Positions 27,086 through 34,960 of a DNA stretch of 64,000 nucleotides are shown here, one piece after another. This DNA is from Polaribacter sp. SA4-12 (GTDB lineage Bacteria > Bacteroidota > Bacteroidia > Flavobacteriales > Flavobacteriaceae). Numbering within the stretch: position 1 is the first letter of the stretch; every line of letters begins with the position of its first letter. The notes under the pieces were generated by a model. That model searched no databases and was not told the DNA's origin. It was given only the letters and a program-made list of their open reading frames with translations. Location: NCBI RefSeq assembly GCF_002163675.1, contig NZ_CP019334.1, positions 2,957,501 to 3,021,500 of the forward strand, read 5' to 3'. The translations under genes were made by a program, and so were the position numbers.

Positions 27086-28108
27086 TTGGTAACACTAAAA
27101 CAAATTGCAGAACAGCTAGGTATTTCTATAACAACCGTATCAAAAGCATTAAAAGATTACCCAGATGTAAGTAAAAAAACAAGAAAGTTGGTGAGAGAAA
27201 CGGCTTCTTTATTAAACTATAAACCAAATTCTTTTGCCGTTAATTTAAGAACTAAAGAATCTAAAATTATAGGTTTAATTATACCTGTAATTGTGCATCA
27301 CTTTTTTTCTAGTGTTATTAAAGGAATTATTTCTCAAGCAGAAAAAAAAGGATATCTGGTAATTATTCTTCAGTCTGATGAATCTTACGAGTTAGAAAAA
27401 AAGCAAATAGATTTATTACTTAGTAAAAGAGTAGATGGAATTTTAATTTCTTTAGCTAACGGAACAGGAGATTTTAAGCACTTAACAGAAATTATTGAAC
27501 AGGAAACTCCTTTAGTAATGTTTGATAAAATTGCCAAAGTGGTAAAGTGTTCTAAGGTTATTATTGATGATAGAAAGGCTGCGTATATAGCAACGAAACA
27601 TTTAATTGATATTGGTTGTAAACGAATTGCTCATTTTAGAGGGGCTTTGTTGCCTCAAAATTCTATAGATAGATTTCTTGGCTATAAGAAAGCTTTATTA
27701 GATAATAATTTAGAGTACGACCCTTCTTTAGTATACGTTAATCAGTGTGGAGATATGAGTTTTGAGGAAGGAAAGGAAAATGCAAGACAACTATTAAAAG
27801 ACCATAAAGATGTTGATGGTATTTTTATAAATACAGATTTAGTTGCTATTGGTGCAATGACGGAATTTGCTAAACTGGGTGTTAAAGTACCAGAAGATAT
27901 TAGTATTGTTGGTTTTAGTAACTGGTTTATGTCTTCTGTAATTTCACCTTCTTTAACAACAATTAATCAGCCAGGTTTTGAAATGGGTAAAAACGCTTTT
28001 AAATTATTATATAAAGAAATAAAAGCGAGAAAGCAAAAGAAAACAATTACCTATAAAGAATTGGTTTTAGAAACAGAACTTATAAAAAGGGACTCTACTA
28101 AAAGCTAA
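27086..28108 (+). CDS. LacI-family transcriptional regulator of the sugar locus
   Basis: A 340-residue repressor. Residues 1-55 are the LacI helix-turn-helix and hinge (VTLKQIAEQLGISITTVSKALKDYP, then LLNYKPNSFAVNLRTKES); the rest is a periplasmic-binding-protein-like sensor (IIGLIIPVIVHHFF, DGILISLANG, GVKVPEDISIVGFSNW). Translation begins at a TTG. The gene diverges from the sugar receptor gene, with two palindromes in between, so it probably controls the locus in response to a sugar or sugar phosphate. The inducer cannot be read from the sequence. Confidence 0.92.
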   Translation: MVTLKQIAEQLGISITTVSKALKDYPDVSKKTRKLVRETASLLNYKPNSFAVNLRTKESKIIGLIIPVIVHHFFSSVIKGIISQAEKKGYLVIILQSDESYELEKKQIDLLLSKRVDGILISLANGTGDFKHLTEIIEQETPLVMFDKIAKVVKCSKVIIDDRKAAYIATKHLIDIGCKRIAHFRGALLPQNSIDRFLGYKKALLDNNLEYDPSLVYVNQCGDMSFEEGKENARQLLKDHKDVDGIFINTDLVAIGAMTEFAKLGVKVPEDISIVGFSNWFMSSVISPSLTTINQPGFEMGKNAFKLLYKEIKARKQKKTITYKELVLETELIKRDSTKS

Positions 28109-28203
28109 TTATTGTATAAAGAATTAAAAACAAGTCCATTAAAATTAAGAAAAAATTATACTTGGTTTAACAAAAGTTAAACATTTTCTTGTAACATAAA
28201 CTT

Positions 28204-28211
28204 TATGTTTG
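28204..28211 (+). promoter_or_regulatory. Candidate -7 element for the DUF5686 gene
   Basis: TATGTTTG is an exact TAnnTTTG match 23 bases before the start codon. The -33 element is unclear. Confidence 0.5.
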
Positions 28212-28234
28212 CGTCTATTAACTAAACCTAGACT

Positions 28235-30703
28235 ATGCAAAAAATTACTTTTCTACTGTTACTTTTTATTACGTCAACAATTATTGGACAGGTAAAAGGG
28301 AAGATTACTGATAAAAAAGGAGAGCCTTTGTCTTTTGTTAGTATTTATTTAGATAAAACGGTTACAGGAACTACTTCTAATGATAATGGAGATTATGTTT
28401 TAAATATCTCTAAAAGAGGAAAAAGCATCATTATTTATCAAATATTAGGTTATAAAACACTAAAAAAGGAAGTAAATATTACCTCTTTTCCTTTTGAATT
28501 AAATGTAGAATTAGAAGAAGAAAATGTACAGTTAGATGAAATTTCTATCTCTACAAAAGATAATCCTGCTAATAGAATTATTAGAAATGTAATTGCAAAT
28601 AAAGAGAAGAATACAGATAAGTATTCTAATTACACAGCTAAGTTTTATTCTAGAGGATTAATGAAAATTAAAGATGCACCAGAGAAGTTCTTTGGGCAAA
28701 CTACTGGAGATTTTGGAGGTGGTTTAGATTCGACAAGAACAGGAATTATTTATCTGTCTGAAACGGTGTCTGATATTAGTTTTCAAAAAAAGCCGAAGAA
28801 TTTTAAAGAGAGAATAGTTGCATCTAAAGTTTCTGGGCAAGACAACGGTATCAGTTTTAATAGGGCAGAAGAGTCTAATATTAATTTGTATGATAATAGT
28901 GTAGAAGTTTTTAATAATTTGGTTTCTCCAATTTCTACAAATGCATTTAGTTATTATCGATTTAAGTTAGAAGGGACTTTTTATGATAAAAACGGAAAAT
29001 TAATCAACAAAATAAAATTGATTCCTAAGCGAAAAAACGATCGAGTTTTTGATGGTTTTATTTATGTTGTAGAAGATGATTGGGCTTTGTACGGTGCAGA
29101 TATTGTTGCAACAGGAGCGCAAGTGAACATTCCTGTTGTAAATTTACTAAAACTAAAACAAGGTTACAATTATTCAGAAGAAATAGATGCGTGGGTTTTA
29201 ATCAGTCAGACAATAGATTTCGATATTTCTGTTTTTGGTTTTAAACCTAGTGGAAAATTTTCTTACGCATATTCAGATTATAATTTTAAACCTGTATATG
29301 AAGAAAATACATTTACAAATGAAGTATTAACTTTTGAGAAAGAGGCTACAAAAAAAGATTCTCTTTATTGGAATAAGTTAAGACCAGTGCCTTTAACGAT
29401 AGAGGAGGTTAAAGATTATCAAATTAAAGATAGTATTAAGGTTGTTCGTAAGTCTAAGAAGTATTTAGACTCTGTAAATAAAAAGCAAAATGAATTTAAT
29501 TTACTTTCGCCAATAACAGGATATACATATCGAAATTCTTACGAAAAGTGGTCTCTATCTTACAATGGTTTAATAAGTGATTTAGGTTTTAATACGGTTC
29601 AAGGGTTTAATACTTCTTTAGGTTTTAGCTACTTTAATCAACAAAATAAAACAGGGAAATGGTGGAATGCAGGAATAAAAGCAAATTATGGTTTATCTGA
29701 TAAACGCTTAAGACCAACGTTCTTTTTTAGTAAAAAATGGAATAACCTTTCTAAACCTAGAATGACAATTTCTGGAGGTATTACAACACCTCAATTTAAT
29801 GATAGAAATCCTATTATGAGATTAAATAATGCCATTAGTTCTTTGTTTTATAGAAATGATTATTTAAAAATATATGAAAAGGAATTTGGTAGAATTAGTT
29901 ATTCAGAAGAAATTAAAAACGGAGTTTATTTTTCTTCATCTTTAGAGTATGCAAATAGAAAACCACTGTTTAATACAACTGATTATTCCTTTGCTCGTCA
30001 AAGTAAAAACGAACCTTATACTTCTAATAATCCATTAGACCCAACAGATTTTACAAATGCAGCTTTTACAGAGCATAAAATAGCAACATTAAATGTTGGA
30101 GCAACTTTTATCTTTAATCAAAAATATTTGTCTTACCCTGATAGAAAAGAAAATATCGGAAATGATAAATATCCATCATTAAATGTAAATTATAGAAAAA
30201 CTTTTGGAGCGTCAAATTCTGAGTATAATTCAGATTTATTTACTGCAAATTTAAGACAAGATATTAGTGCAGGTAATTATGGAAATTTCTCATATAATAT
30301 AAGAGGAGGAATATTTGTTAAGAAGAAATATCTTGCTTTTATGGATAAATTACAAGCAAATGGAAATCAGCTTAGGTTTCCTTTAGATGGTAAATTGAAT
30401 AGTTTTGGTTTGTTAGAGTATTATAAGTTTTATACAAATGATAAATATGCAGAAGCACACGTAGAACATAATTTTAAAGGAGCAATTTTGGGTAAAATTC
30501 CGTTGATAAATAAATTGAATTTCCATTTAGTGGGAGGTGCAAAAACTTTATTTATGGCTGGTAAAAATCCGTATACAGAGTATTCTGTAGGTTTAGATAA
30601 CATCGGTTTTGGGAAATGGCGTTTTTTACGAATAGATTATGTTCGTTCTAACTATGGAGGAATTAAAAACGATGGTTTGTTGTTTAGATTAAGTATGTTT
30701 TAA
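28235..30703 (+). CDS. DUF5686 outer-membrane protein with carboxypeptidase-like N domain
   Basis: An 822-residue predicted outer-membrane protein with a signal peptide (1-18, ending TIIGQ) and a carboxypeptidase-regulatory-like domain (~20-95; KGKITDKKGEPLSFVSI and TGTTSNDNGDYVLNI). A DUF5686 region follows (DNPANRIIRNVIANKEKN at ~109-126) with many alternating hydrophobic strands that suggest a beta barrel, ending GLLFRLSMF. The function is not known; it lacks the plug motif of TonB receptors. It precedes moaD by 13 bases, which may be fortuitous. Confidence 0.82.
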   Translation: MQKITFLLLLFITSTIIGQVKGKITDKKGEPLSFVSIYLDKTVTGTTSNDNGDYVLNISKRGKSIIIYQILGYKTLKKEVNITSFPFELNVELEEENVQLDEISISTKDNPANRIIRNVIANKEKNTDKYSNYTAKFYSRGLMKIKDAPEKFFGQTTGDFGGGLDSTRTGIIYLSETVSDISFQKKPKNFKERIVASKVSGQDNGISFNRAEESNINLYDNSVEVFNNLVSPISTNAFSYYRFKLEGTFYDKNGKLINKIKLIPKRKNDRVFDGFIYVVEDDWALYGADIVATGAQVNIPVVNLLKLKQGYNYSEEIDAWVLISQTIDFDISVFGFKPSGKFSYAYSDYNFKPVYEENTFTNEVLTFEKEATKKDSLYWNKLRPVPLTIEEVKDYQIKDSIKVVRKSKKYLDSVNKKQNEFNLLSPITGYTYRNSYEKWSLSYNGLISDLGFNTVQGFNTSLGFSYFNQQNKTGKWWNAGIKANYGLSDKRLRPTFFFSKKWNNLSKPRMTISGGITTPQFNDRNPIMRLNNAISSLFYRNDYLKIYEKEFGRISYSEEIKNGVYFSSSLEYANRKPLFNTTDYSFARQSKNEPYTSNNPLDPTDFTNAAFTEHKIATLNVGATFIFNQKYLSYPDRKENIGNDKYPSLNVNYRKTFGASNSEYNSDLFTANLRQDISAGNYGNFSYNIRGGIFVKKKYLAFMDKLQANGNQLRFPLDGKLNSFGLLEYYKFYTNDKYAEAHVEHNFKGAILGKIPLINKLNFHLVGGAKTLFMAGKNPYTEYSVGLDNIGFGKWRFLRIDYVRSNYGGIKNDGLLFRLSMF

Positions 30704-30716
30704 TTAATTTTGAAGT

Positions 30717-30959
30717 ATGAAAATTCAAATATTACTTTTCGGAATTACAACAGATTTAATAGGAACTTCAAATTTAGATTTAGAAGTTGTTGAAGGTATA
30801 ACTGTTGTAAGTTTTAAGAGTTTATTGAAAGAAGAATATCCTCAACTAGAAAACATCGATTCTTATGCAATTGCTGTAAACGAAAGTTATGCAACTGATG
30901 AATTAGTTTTAAAAGAGAATGATGTAGTTGCCATTATTCCTCCTGTAAGTGGAGGGTGA
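30717..30959 (+). CDS. moaD: Molybdopterin synthase small subunit (MoaD/ThiS fold)
   Basis: An 80-residue ubiquitin-like sulfur carrier. It has the beta-grasp start MKIQILLFGITTDLIG, LKENDVVAIIPPVSGG at the end, and the C-terminal Gly-Gly that is adenylated and thiocarboxylated. It supplies sulfur for molybdopterin together with MoaE, encoded ~490 bases further on. A DUF3817 gene in the opposite direction lies between them. No other molybdenum cofactor gene is in the window. Confidence 0.88.
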   Translation: MKIQILLFGITTDLIGTSNLDLEVVEGITVVSFKSLLKEEYPQLENIDSYAIAVNESYATDELVLKENDVVAIIPPVSGG

Positions 30960-31042
30960 AAAAAGCCCATCTTAATCTTCCCAAAGGGAAGAAACACTCT
31001 TACTCACAAAACTATGTTTTCTATGTGTCTATGTGGTCAACT
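30960..31042. repeat. Palindromic intergenic element, repeat-like
   Basis: The gap after moaD holds a perfect hairpin TCTTCCCAAAGGGAAGA (30976-30992), then a pyrimidine/purine-biased tail containing CTATGTGTCTATGTGGT. Both pieces resemble sequences scattered between genes in many Bacteroidota genomes. Only one copy is in the window, so repeat status is from memory and not demonstrated here. Confidence 0.45.
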
Positions 31043-31056
31043 TCTTTTAATGAAGA

Positions 31057-31329
31057 TTATCTTAAATACTTCTTATCAATATAAAAAGTACCAAAAGGTA
31101 AAATAGAAGCAAGTAGAACAATTCCGAGAGTTTTATTATCCCAATTCATTTCTTTTTTAAGCATAAAAGCCAAAACAACATATAGCATAAAAAGGATTCC
31201 ATGAGGCATTCCTAACATCTTTACATAAGAAGCATCACCTTGAAAATGTTTCATTGGAGTTGCAATAAAAAGTAATAATAAGTAAGATACTCCTTCTAAT
31301 ATGCTTACAATTCTAAATATATTTTTCAT
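31057..31329 (-). CDS. DUF3817 family membrane protein
   Basis: A 90-residue protein with three hydrophobic segments. It matches DUF3817: FRIVSILEGVSYLLLLFIATPMK at the start, GMPHGILFMLYVVLAFML in the middle, and LASILPFGTFYIDKKYL at the end. The function is unknown. It lies antisense between moaD and moaE. Confidence 0.85.
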   Translation of the reverse strand: MKNIFRIVSILEGVSYLLLLFIATPMKHFQGDASYVKMLGMPHGILFMLYVVLAFMLKKEMNWDNKTLGIVLLASILPFGTFYIDKKYLR

Positions 31330-31393
31330 ACTTACTATTTTTCAAAGTTTTGATTTGCAAAAATACAACTTTGTTTTACTATTTTTGCCTTAG

Positions 31394-31435
31394 TACTGAA
31401 CTTCCTGAACTAAATTCAGAATAAATGTTTCAGTA
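31394..31435. repeat. Nested inverted repeat in the moaE leader
   Basis: An outer pair TACTGAA / TTCAGTA encloses an inner pair CTGAA / TTCAG. The form resembles the short CTGAA-TTCAG palindromes dispersed between Bacteroidota genes. It ends nine bases before the moaE ATG and so lies in its leader. Confidence 0.4.
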
Positions 31436-31444
31436 TCTCAAGGA

Positions 31445-31867
31445 ATGATAAGAACTTCAATAAAAATAACTTCAGAAAAATTAGATTTACAAGAATGCTA
31501 CCGTTTTGTAGAAGATGATTCTTGTGGTGGAATTTCGGCTTTTATTGGTACTGTTAGAAATGATACACAAGGAAAAGAAGTTACACAGTTAGATTTTTCT
31601 ACTTACAAACCGATGGCAATTAAAGAAATGCAAAAAATTGCAGATTTGATTTTAGAAAAGTTCGATATCAAAAAAATTGCAATTCATCACGCAGAAGGAA
31701 TGTTACAGATTCGTGAAATTCCTGTTATAATTACTGTTTCGTCCAAGCATAGAAAAGCTGCTTTTGAAGCATGCGAATTTGCAATTGATACTTTAAAAGA
31801 AACGGTTCCTATCTGGAAAAAAGAATATTTTTCAGATGGTGAAGTTTGGGTAAATGCACATCCGTAA
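31445..31867 (+). CDS. moaE: Molybdopterin synthase catalytic subunit MoaE
   Basis: A 140-residue MoaE, which converts precursor Z (cyclic pyranopterin monophosphate) into molybdopterin using sulfur from MoaD. Family motifs are CGGISAFIGTVRN (residues ~28-40), IAIHHAEGMLQI, VSSKHRKAAFEACEFAIDTLKETVPIWKKE and the terminal GEVWVNAHP. The catalytic lysines fall in the KHRKAAF and PIWKKE segments. The full-length pattern is intact. Confidence 0.94.
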   Translation: MIRTSIKITSEKLDLQECYRFVEDDSCGGISAFIGTVRNDTQGKEVTQLDFSTYKPMAIKEMQKIADLILEKFDIKKIAIHHAEGMLQIREIPVIITVSSKHRKAAFEACEFAIDTLKETVPIWKKEYFSDGEVWVNAHP

Positions 31868-31915
31868 TTAGTATTAGAGTTACAAAGCGACAAAGGTTTA
31901 AAGTTGATAATTTTT

Positions 31916-31950
31916 AACAATTGTCAGACTGAGTTTGTCTAAGCCTTTTT
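31916..31950. repeat. REP-like element between moaE and heme A synthase
   Basis: TTGTCAGACTGAGTTTGTCT followed by AAGCC forms a short AGAC/GTCT hairpin and resembles the 'TGTCAGTCTGAGCTTGTCGAAG' class of intergenic palindromes known from Bacteroidota. The convergent gap next holds alternating TTAGTAATTAC repeats that reach the heme A synthase stop codon. Confidence 0.45.
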
Positions 31951-31971
31951 ATTCTTGATAATTAGTAATTA

Positions 31972-32994
31972 CTAATTACTAACCGTCTTCTTACTCTGCA
32001 ACCACAGATAAAACTGCAATCCAAATAAAATAGCACCAGACAATAAATGTATAGCTTGTGTTCCTATAGGGAATTCTGCATAGTACATTAATATTCCTGT
32101 AATCGTTTCTATAAAGATTAACAAAACAATCCAATTTACGAGTTTGTAACCTAAGTTTTTTACTTGATTTAGGTAAAATAAACCTAAGTTTACCAATACA
32201 ATTGCAATTGTAAACGATCTATGAAAATAGAATTTAAAACTTGGATCCATCAAACTATAATTCTTGTTTTCGAAACCTAGTTGTTTTACTTGTTCATCTA
32301 TAAATTGTCTTACTTGGGTTCCCATTGCAATTTGAATCAAAGAAAATACAACAGAAACAATTAGTAGTTTATTAAATACAGCATTGTATCTGTATATTTT
32401 TTTTCTATCAGAAAGATTAAATTTTAGTTGTAGTAAAAGTGCAATTATTACTAAGCCAATAACCATGTGAATGGTAATAATTGTAGGTTTTAAATTAGTG
32501 TCTACAACCGTTTTTCCTAACCAAGCCTCAACTAACATTAAAAAGAATGCTGTAAAAGCTAAAAAAGGAATCCTTTTATCGGTTTTCCAAAATTTTGCTG
32601 CTCCATAAATTAGAAATAAGAAAACAAAGCCAGCTAAAACAGAAGATAATCTGTTGATGTATTCTGTCCAACTATGATATTTATTAAATTTAGCGTAATC
32701 GTGTTTTGTGTAGTTTGCCCAATTATTTTTGTTGAATTCAGAAGAAGTTTTAATGTTTTTTTCTGCAACAAATAAAGTTTCATCTTTAATAATAATAAAA
32801 CCTTCTTTAAATTCTGAGTTTGGTTTCCAAGTTATTTGTTCTTCAGAAGTTGGTGGAATGTAATAACCAAAGCATTTTGGCCAATCGGGACAACCCATTC
32901 CAGAACCTGTCATTCTAACAACAGAACCTGCTAAAAAAATTAAGTAAACAGATATAATAGCAATCTGTACAGTTTTTGAGAATTTATTTTTCAT
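31972..32994 (-). CDS. ctaA: Heme A synthase (COX15/CtaA)
   Basis: A 340-residue membrane enzyme that oxidises the C8 methyl of heme O to make heme A for cytochrome oxidase. It has eight predicted helices. The start VYLIFLAGSVVRMTGSGMGCPDWPKCFG is characteristic, as are heme-ligand regions EYINRLSSVLAG and FHRSFTIAIV. A ~60-residue soluble loop between the first and second helices is typical of the bacteroidete type 2-like form. It complements the heme O synthase gene at the left end of the window. Confidence 0.93.
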   Translation of the reverse strand: MKNKFSKTVQIAIISVYLIFLAGSVVRMTGSGMGCPDWPKCFGYYIPPTSEEQITWKPNSEFKEGFIIIKDETLFVAEKNIKTSSEFNKNNWANYTKHDYAKFNKYHSWTEYINRLSSVLAGFVFLFLIYGAAKFWKTDKRIPFLAFTAFFLMLVEAWLGKTVVDTNLKPTIITIHMVIGLVIIALLLQLKFNLSDRKKIYRYNAVFNKLLIVSVVFSLIQIAMGTQVRQFIDEQVKQLGFENKNYSLMDPSFKFYFHRSFTIAIVLVNLGLFYLNQVKNLGYKLVNWIVLLIFIETITGILMYYAEFPIGTQAIHLLSGAILFGLQFYLWLQSKKTVSN

Positions 32995-33024
32995 TTAGGG
33001 TAAATGTTTCTGTAAAAATAAGAC

Positions 33025-33052
33025 AAAAAAAAGCCGCTTAAAAAATTAAGCG
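33025..33052 (-). terminator. Terminator after cold-shock gene
   Basis: Stem CGCTTAA (33035-33041) / TTAAGCG (33046-33052) with a run of T when read leftward. Confidence 0.75.
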
Positions 33053-33086
33053 ACTTGTTCTTTTCAAAAAATTTAAAAGAATAGAA

Positions 33087-33278
33087 TTAGATTACTCTAA
33101 CGTCTACTGCATTTAAACCTTTTCTACCTTCTTTAAGGTCGAACTCTACTGCGTCACCTTCTCTAACTTCGTCAATTAATCCTGATACATGCACAAAGTA
33201 CTCTGTGTTTGAATCATCTTCTGTTACGAATCCAAATCCTTTAGATTCGTTGAAGAATTTTACTGTTCCTTTTTTCAA
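33087..33278 (-). CDS. Cold-shock domain protein
   Basis: A 63-residue single cold-shock domain that binds single-stranded RNA/DNA. It has RNP1 SKGFGFVTED and RNP2 EYFVHVSGL. Translation begins at a TTG. The leader is short (about 25 bases from the predicted start of transcription), so the long structured leader of E. coli cspA is absent. Confidence 0.95.
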   Translation of the reverse strand: MKKGTVKFFNESKGFGFVTEDDSNTEYFVHVSGLIDEVREGDAVEFDLKEGRKGLNAVDVRVI

Positions 33279-33308
33279 AATAATATAATATAAATGTTAA
33301 TAATAGTA

Positions 33309-33316
33309 CAAATATA
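33309..33316 (-). promoter_or_regulatory. Candidate -7 element for the cold-shock gene
   Basis: Reads TATATTTG on the minus strand, 31 bases upstream of the TTG start. Confidence 0.55.
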
Positions 33317-33682
33317 AGGTTATAATTAATTGGTTTTACAAAAAGACTGTTTTAAATAATTTTGTTTATCAATTTTGATAAAAATAAATGTCATAAAAAT
33401 GAATGTTTATGGTGGTTTTTTGTGATAAAAAACCCTTTGTTTACGGTGGTTTAAGAATGTCAATAGAAATAGTAGTTGTAGCGTTTTTTAATTGATATTA
33501 TCTTGATAGTAAGATTCTTAAAAAAATCAAATTTTAGGCCTTTAAATTGCAAAAAGGACTAATTTGTTAAAAACTTCAAGGGTTTTGTGAATAAGTATGG
33601 CTTTCATTTTGGAACAAAAAAACCAATCTTTGTAGAAGTCGTTCTTGGCGATTATCTAACTTTCAAATAACATCCATTTACC
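33317..33682. other. Intergenic region before nrdB with direct and inverted repeats
   Basis: No gene is visible here. It contains TTATCAA-TT-TTGATAA (33366-33381), a perfect 7-2-7 inverted repeat, and two copies of GTTTAYGGTGGTTT (33405-33418 and 33439-33452) 34 bases apart. A possible weak promoter with CTTTG lies ~40-50 bases before the nrdB start. No clear NrdR box (ACACnATATnnnGTGT type) is present. Confidence 0.5.
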
Positions 33683-34957
33683 GTGAAAATTACCCAGATT
33701 ATAAAAAGAGACTCTGAAACTACCCTTTTTGAGTTAGAAAAAATTATTAACGCAATTGAAAAAGCAATGCTAAGTGTTAATAATGGTACTAGAGAAGACG
33801 CTATTGCTATAACTAATATTGTTAATGGAACTTTACTAGAAAGAAAGTTAAATGAACCTAGTTATACTCCAACTGTTGAGCAAGTGCAAGACATTGTAGA
33901 GTATAAATTAATGGATAGTCCTTTTCATGATGTTGCAAAGGCGTACATATTATATAGAGATGAACAAACAAGAAGTAGAAAGCCTAATATTTTTGAAAAG
34001 AGAATAAATCTAAAACCATATGATTATCCTGCTTTAGGAGAATATGTAGATGCTATTAGACACTCTTATTGGATTCATACAGAATTTAATTACACAAGCG
34101 ATATTCAAGATTTTAAGACATCTCTTACTGAGGTAGAAAAAAATGCGATAAAAAATACAATGTTAGCAATTTCTCAGATAGAAGTTGCTGTTAAAACTTT
34201 CTGGGGAGACATCTATAAAAAGATGCCAAAGCCAGAAATTGGTTCTGTTGGAGCTACGTTTGCAGAAAGTGAAGTTCGTCATCATGATGCGTATTCACAC
34301 TTATTAGAAATTTTAGGGTTAAACAATGAGTTTAAAAACTTAAAGAAGAAGCCTGTAATTATGAAACGTGTTAGTTACTTAGAAGCAGCTTTAAAAAACG
34401 TAAATAGCGAAGACAATCAAGAGTTCTCAGAGTCTATAATTTTATTTTCTCTATTTATAGAGCATGTATCTTTATTTTCTCAGTTTTTGATTATTATGGC
34501 TTTTAATAAGCATAAAAATGTATTAAAAGGAATTTCTAATGTTGTAGAAGCTACTTCTAAAGAAGAGCAAATTCATGGAGATTTTGGTATAGACCTTATT
34601 AAAATTATTAAAGAAGAAAATCCAGATTGGTTTAATGAAGATCATAATAAATTAGTACAAGAAACTTGTAAAGAAGCTTTTCTTTCTGAAAGTAAACTAA
34701 TTGATTGGATTTTTGAAAAAGGAGAATTAGATTTCTTACCTAAAAATGTAATTAAAGAATTCATAAAAAATAGATTTAATAACTCTTTAGAGAGTATTGG
34801 TATCTCAAAAGTATTTGATGTAGACGAAACATTATTATCTAAAACAGATTGGTTTGATGATGAAATTATTGGAACCAAACACGGTGATTTCTTCGTAAAG
34901 AGATCTATAAACTATAGCAAAAGAACTAAAAGTATAACTAGCGACGACTTATTTTAA
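33683..34957 (+). CDS. nrdB: Ribonucleotide reductase beta subunit with N-terminal ATP-cone
   Basis: A 424-residue class I radical-generating subunit. Residues 1-100 form an ATP-cone (KRDSETTLFELEKIINAIEK to VAKAYILYRDEQTRSRK), which normally sits on the alpha subunit. The ferritin-like domain follows with metal ligands E197 and H200 and the tyrosine Y204 in AESEVRHHDAYSHLL, E260 in LFIEHVSLF, and E295/H298 in SKEEQIHGD; E167 is the likely first ligand. This layout matches the flavobacterial enzymes (Leeuwenhoekiella blandensis, Flavobacterium johnsoniae) described as class Id with a dimanganese site. The start is GTG. No nrdI flavodoxin gene is nearby. It lies three bases before nrdA. Confidence 0.92.
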   Translation: MKITQIIKRDSETTLFELEKIINAIEKAMLSVNNGTREDAIAITNIVNGTLLERKLNEPSYTPTVEQVQDIVEYKLMDSPFHDVAKAYILYRDEQTRSRKPNIFEKRINLKPYDYPALGEYVDAIRHSYWIHTEFNYTSDIQDFKTSLTEVEKNAIKNTMLAISQIEVAVKTFWGDIYKKMPKPEIGSVGATFAESEVRHHDAYSHLLEILGLNNEFKNLKKKPVIMKRVSYLEAALKNVNSEDNQEFSESIILFSLFIEHVSLFSQFLIIMAFNKHKNVLKGISNVVEATSKEEQIHGDFGIDLIKIIKEENPDWFNEDHNKLVQETCKEAFLSESKLIDWIFEKGELDFLPKNVIKEFIKNRFNNSLESIGISKVFDVDETLLSKTDWFDDEIIGTKHGDFFVKRSINYSKRTKSITSDDLF

Positions 34958-34960
34958 ACT

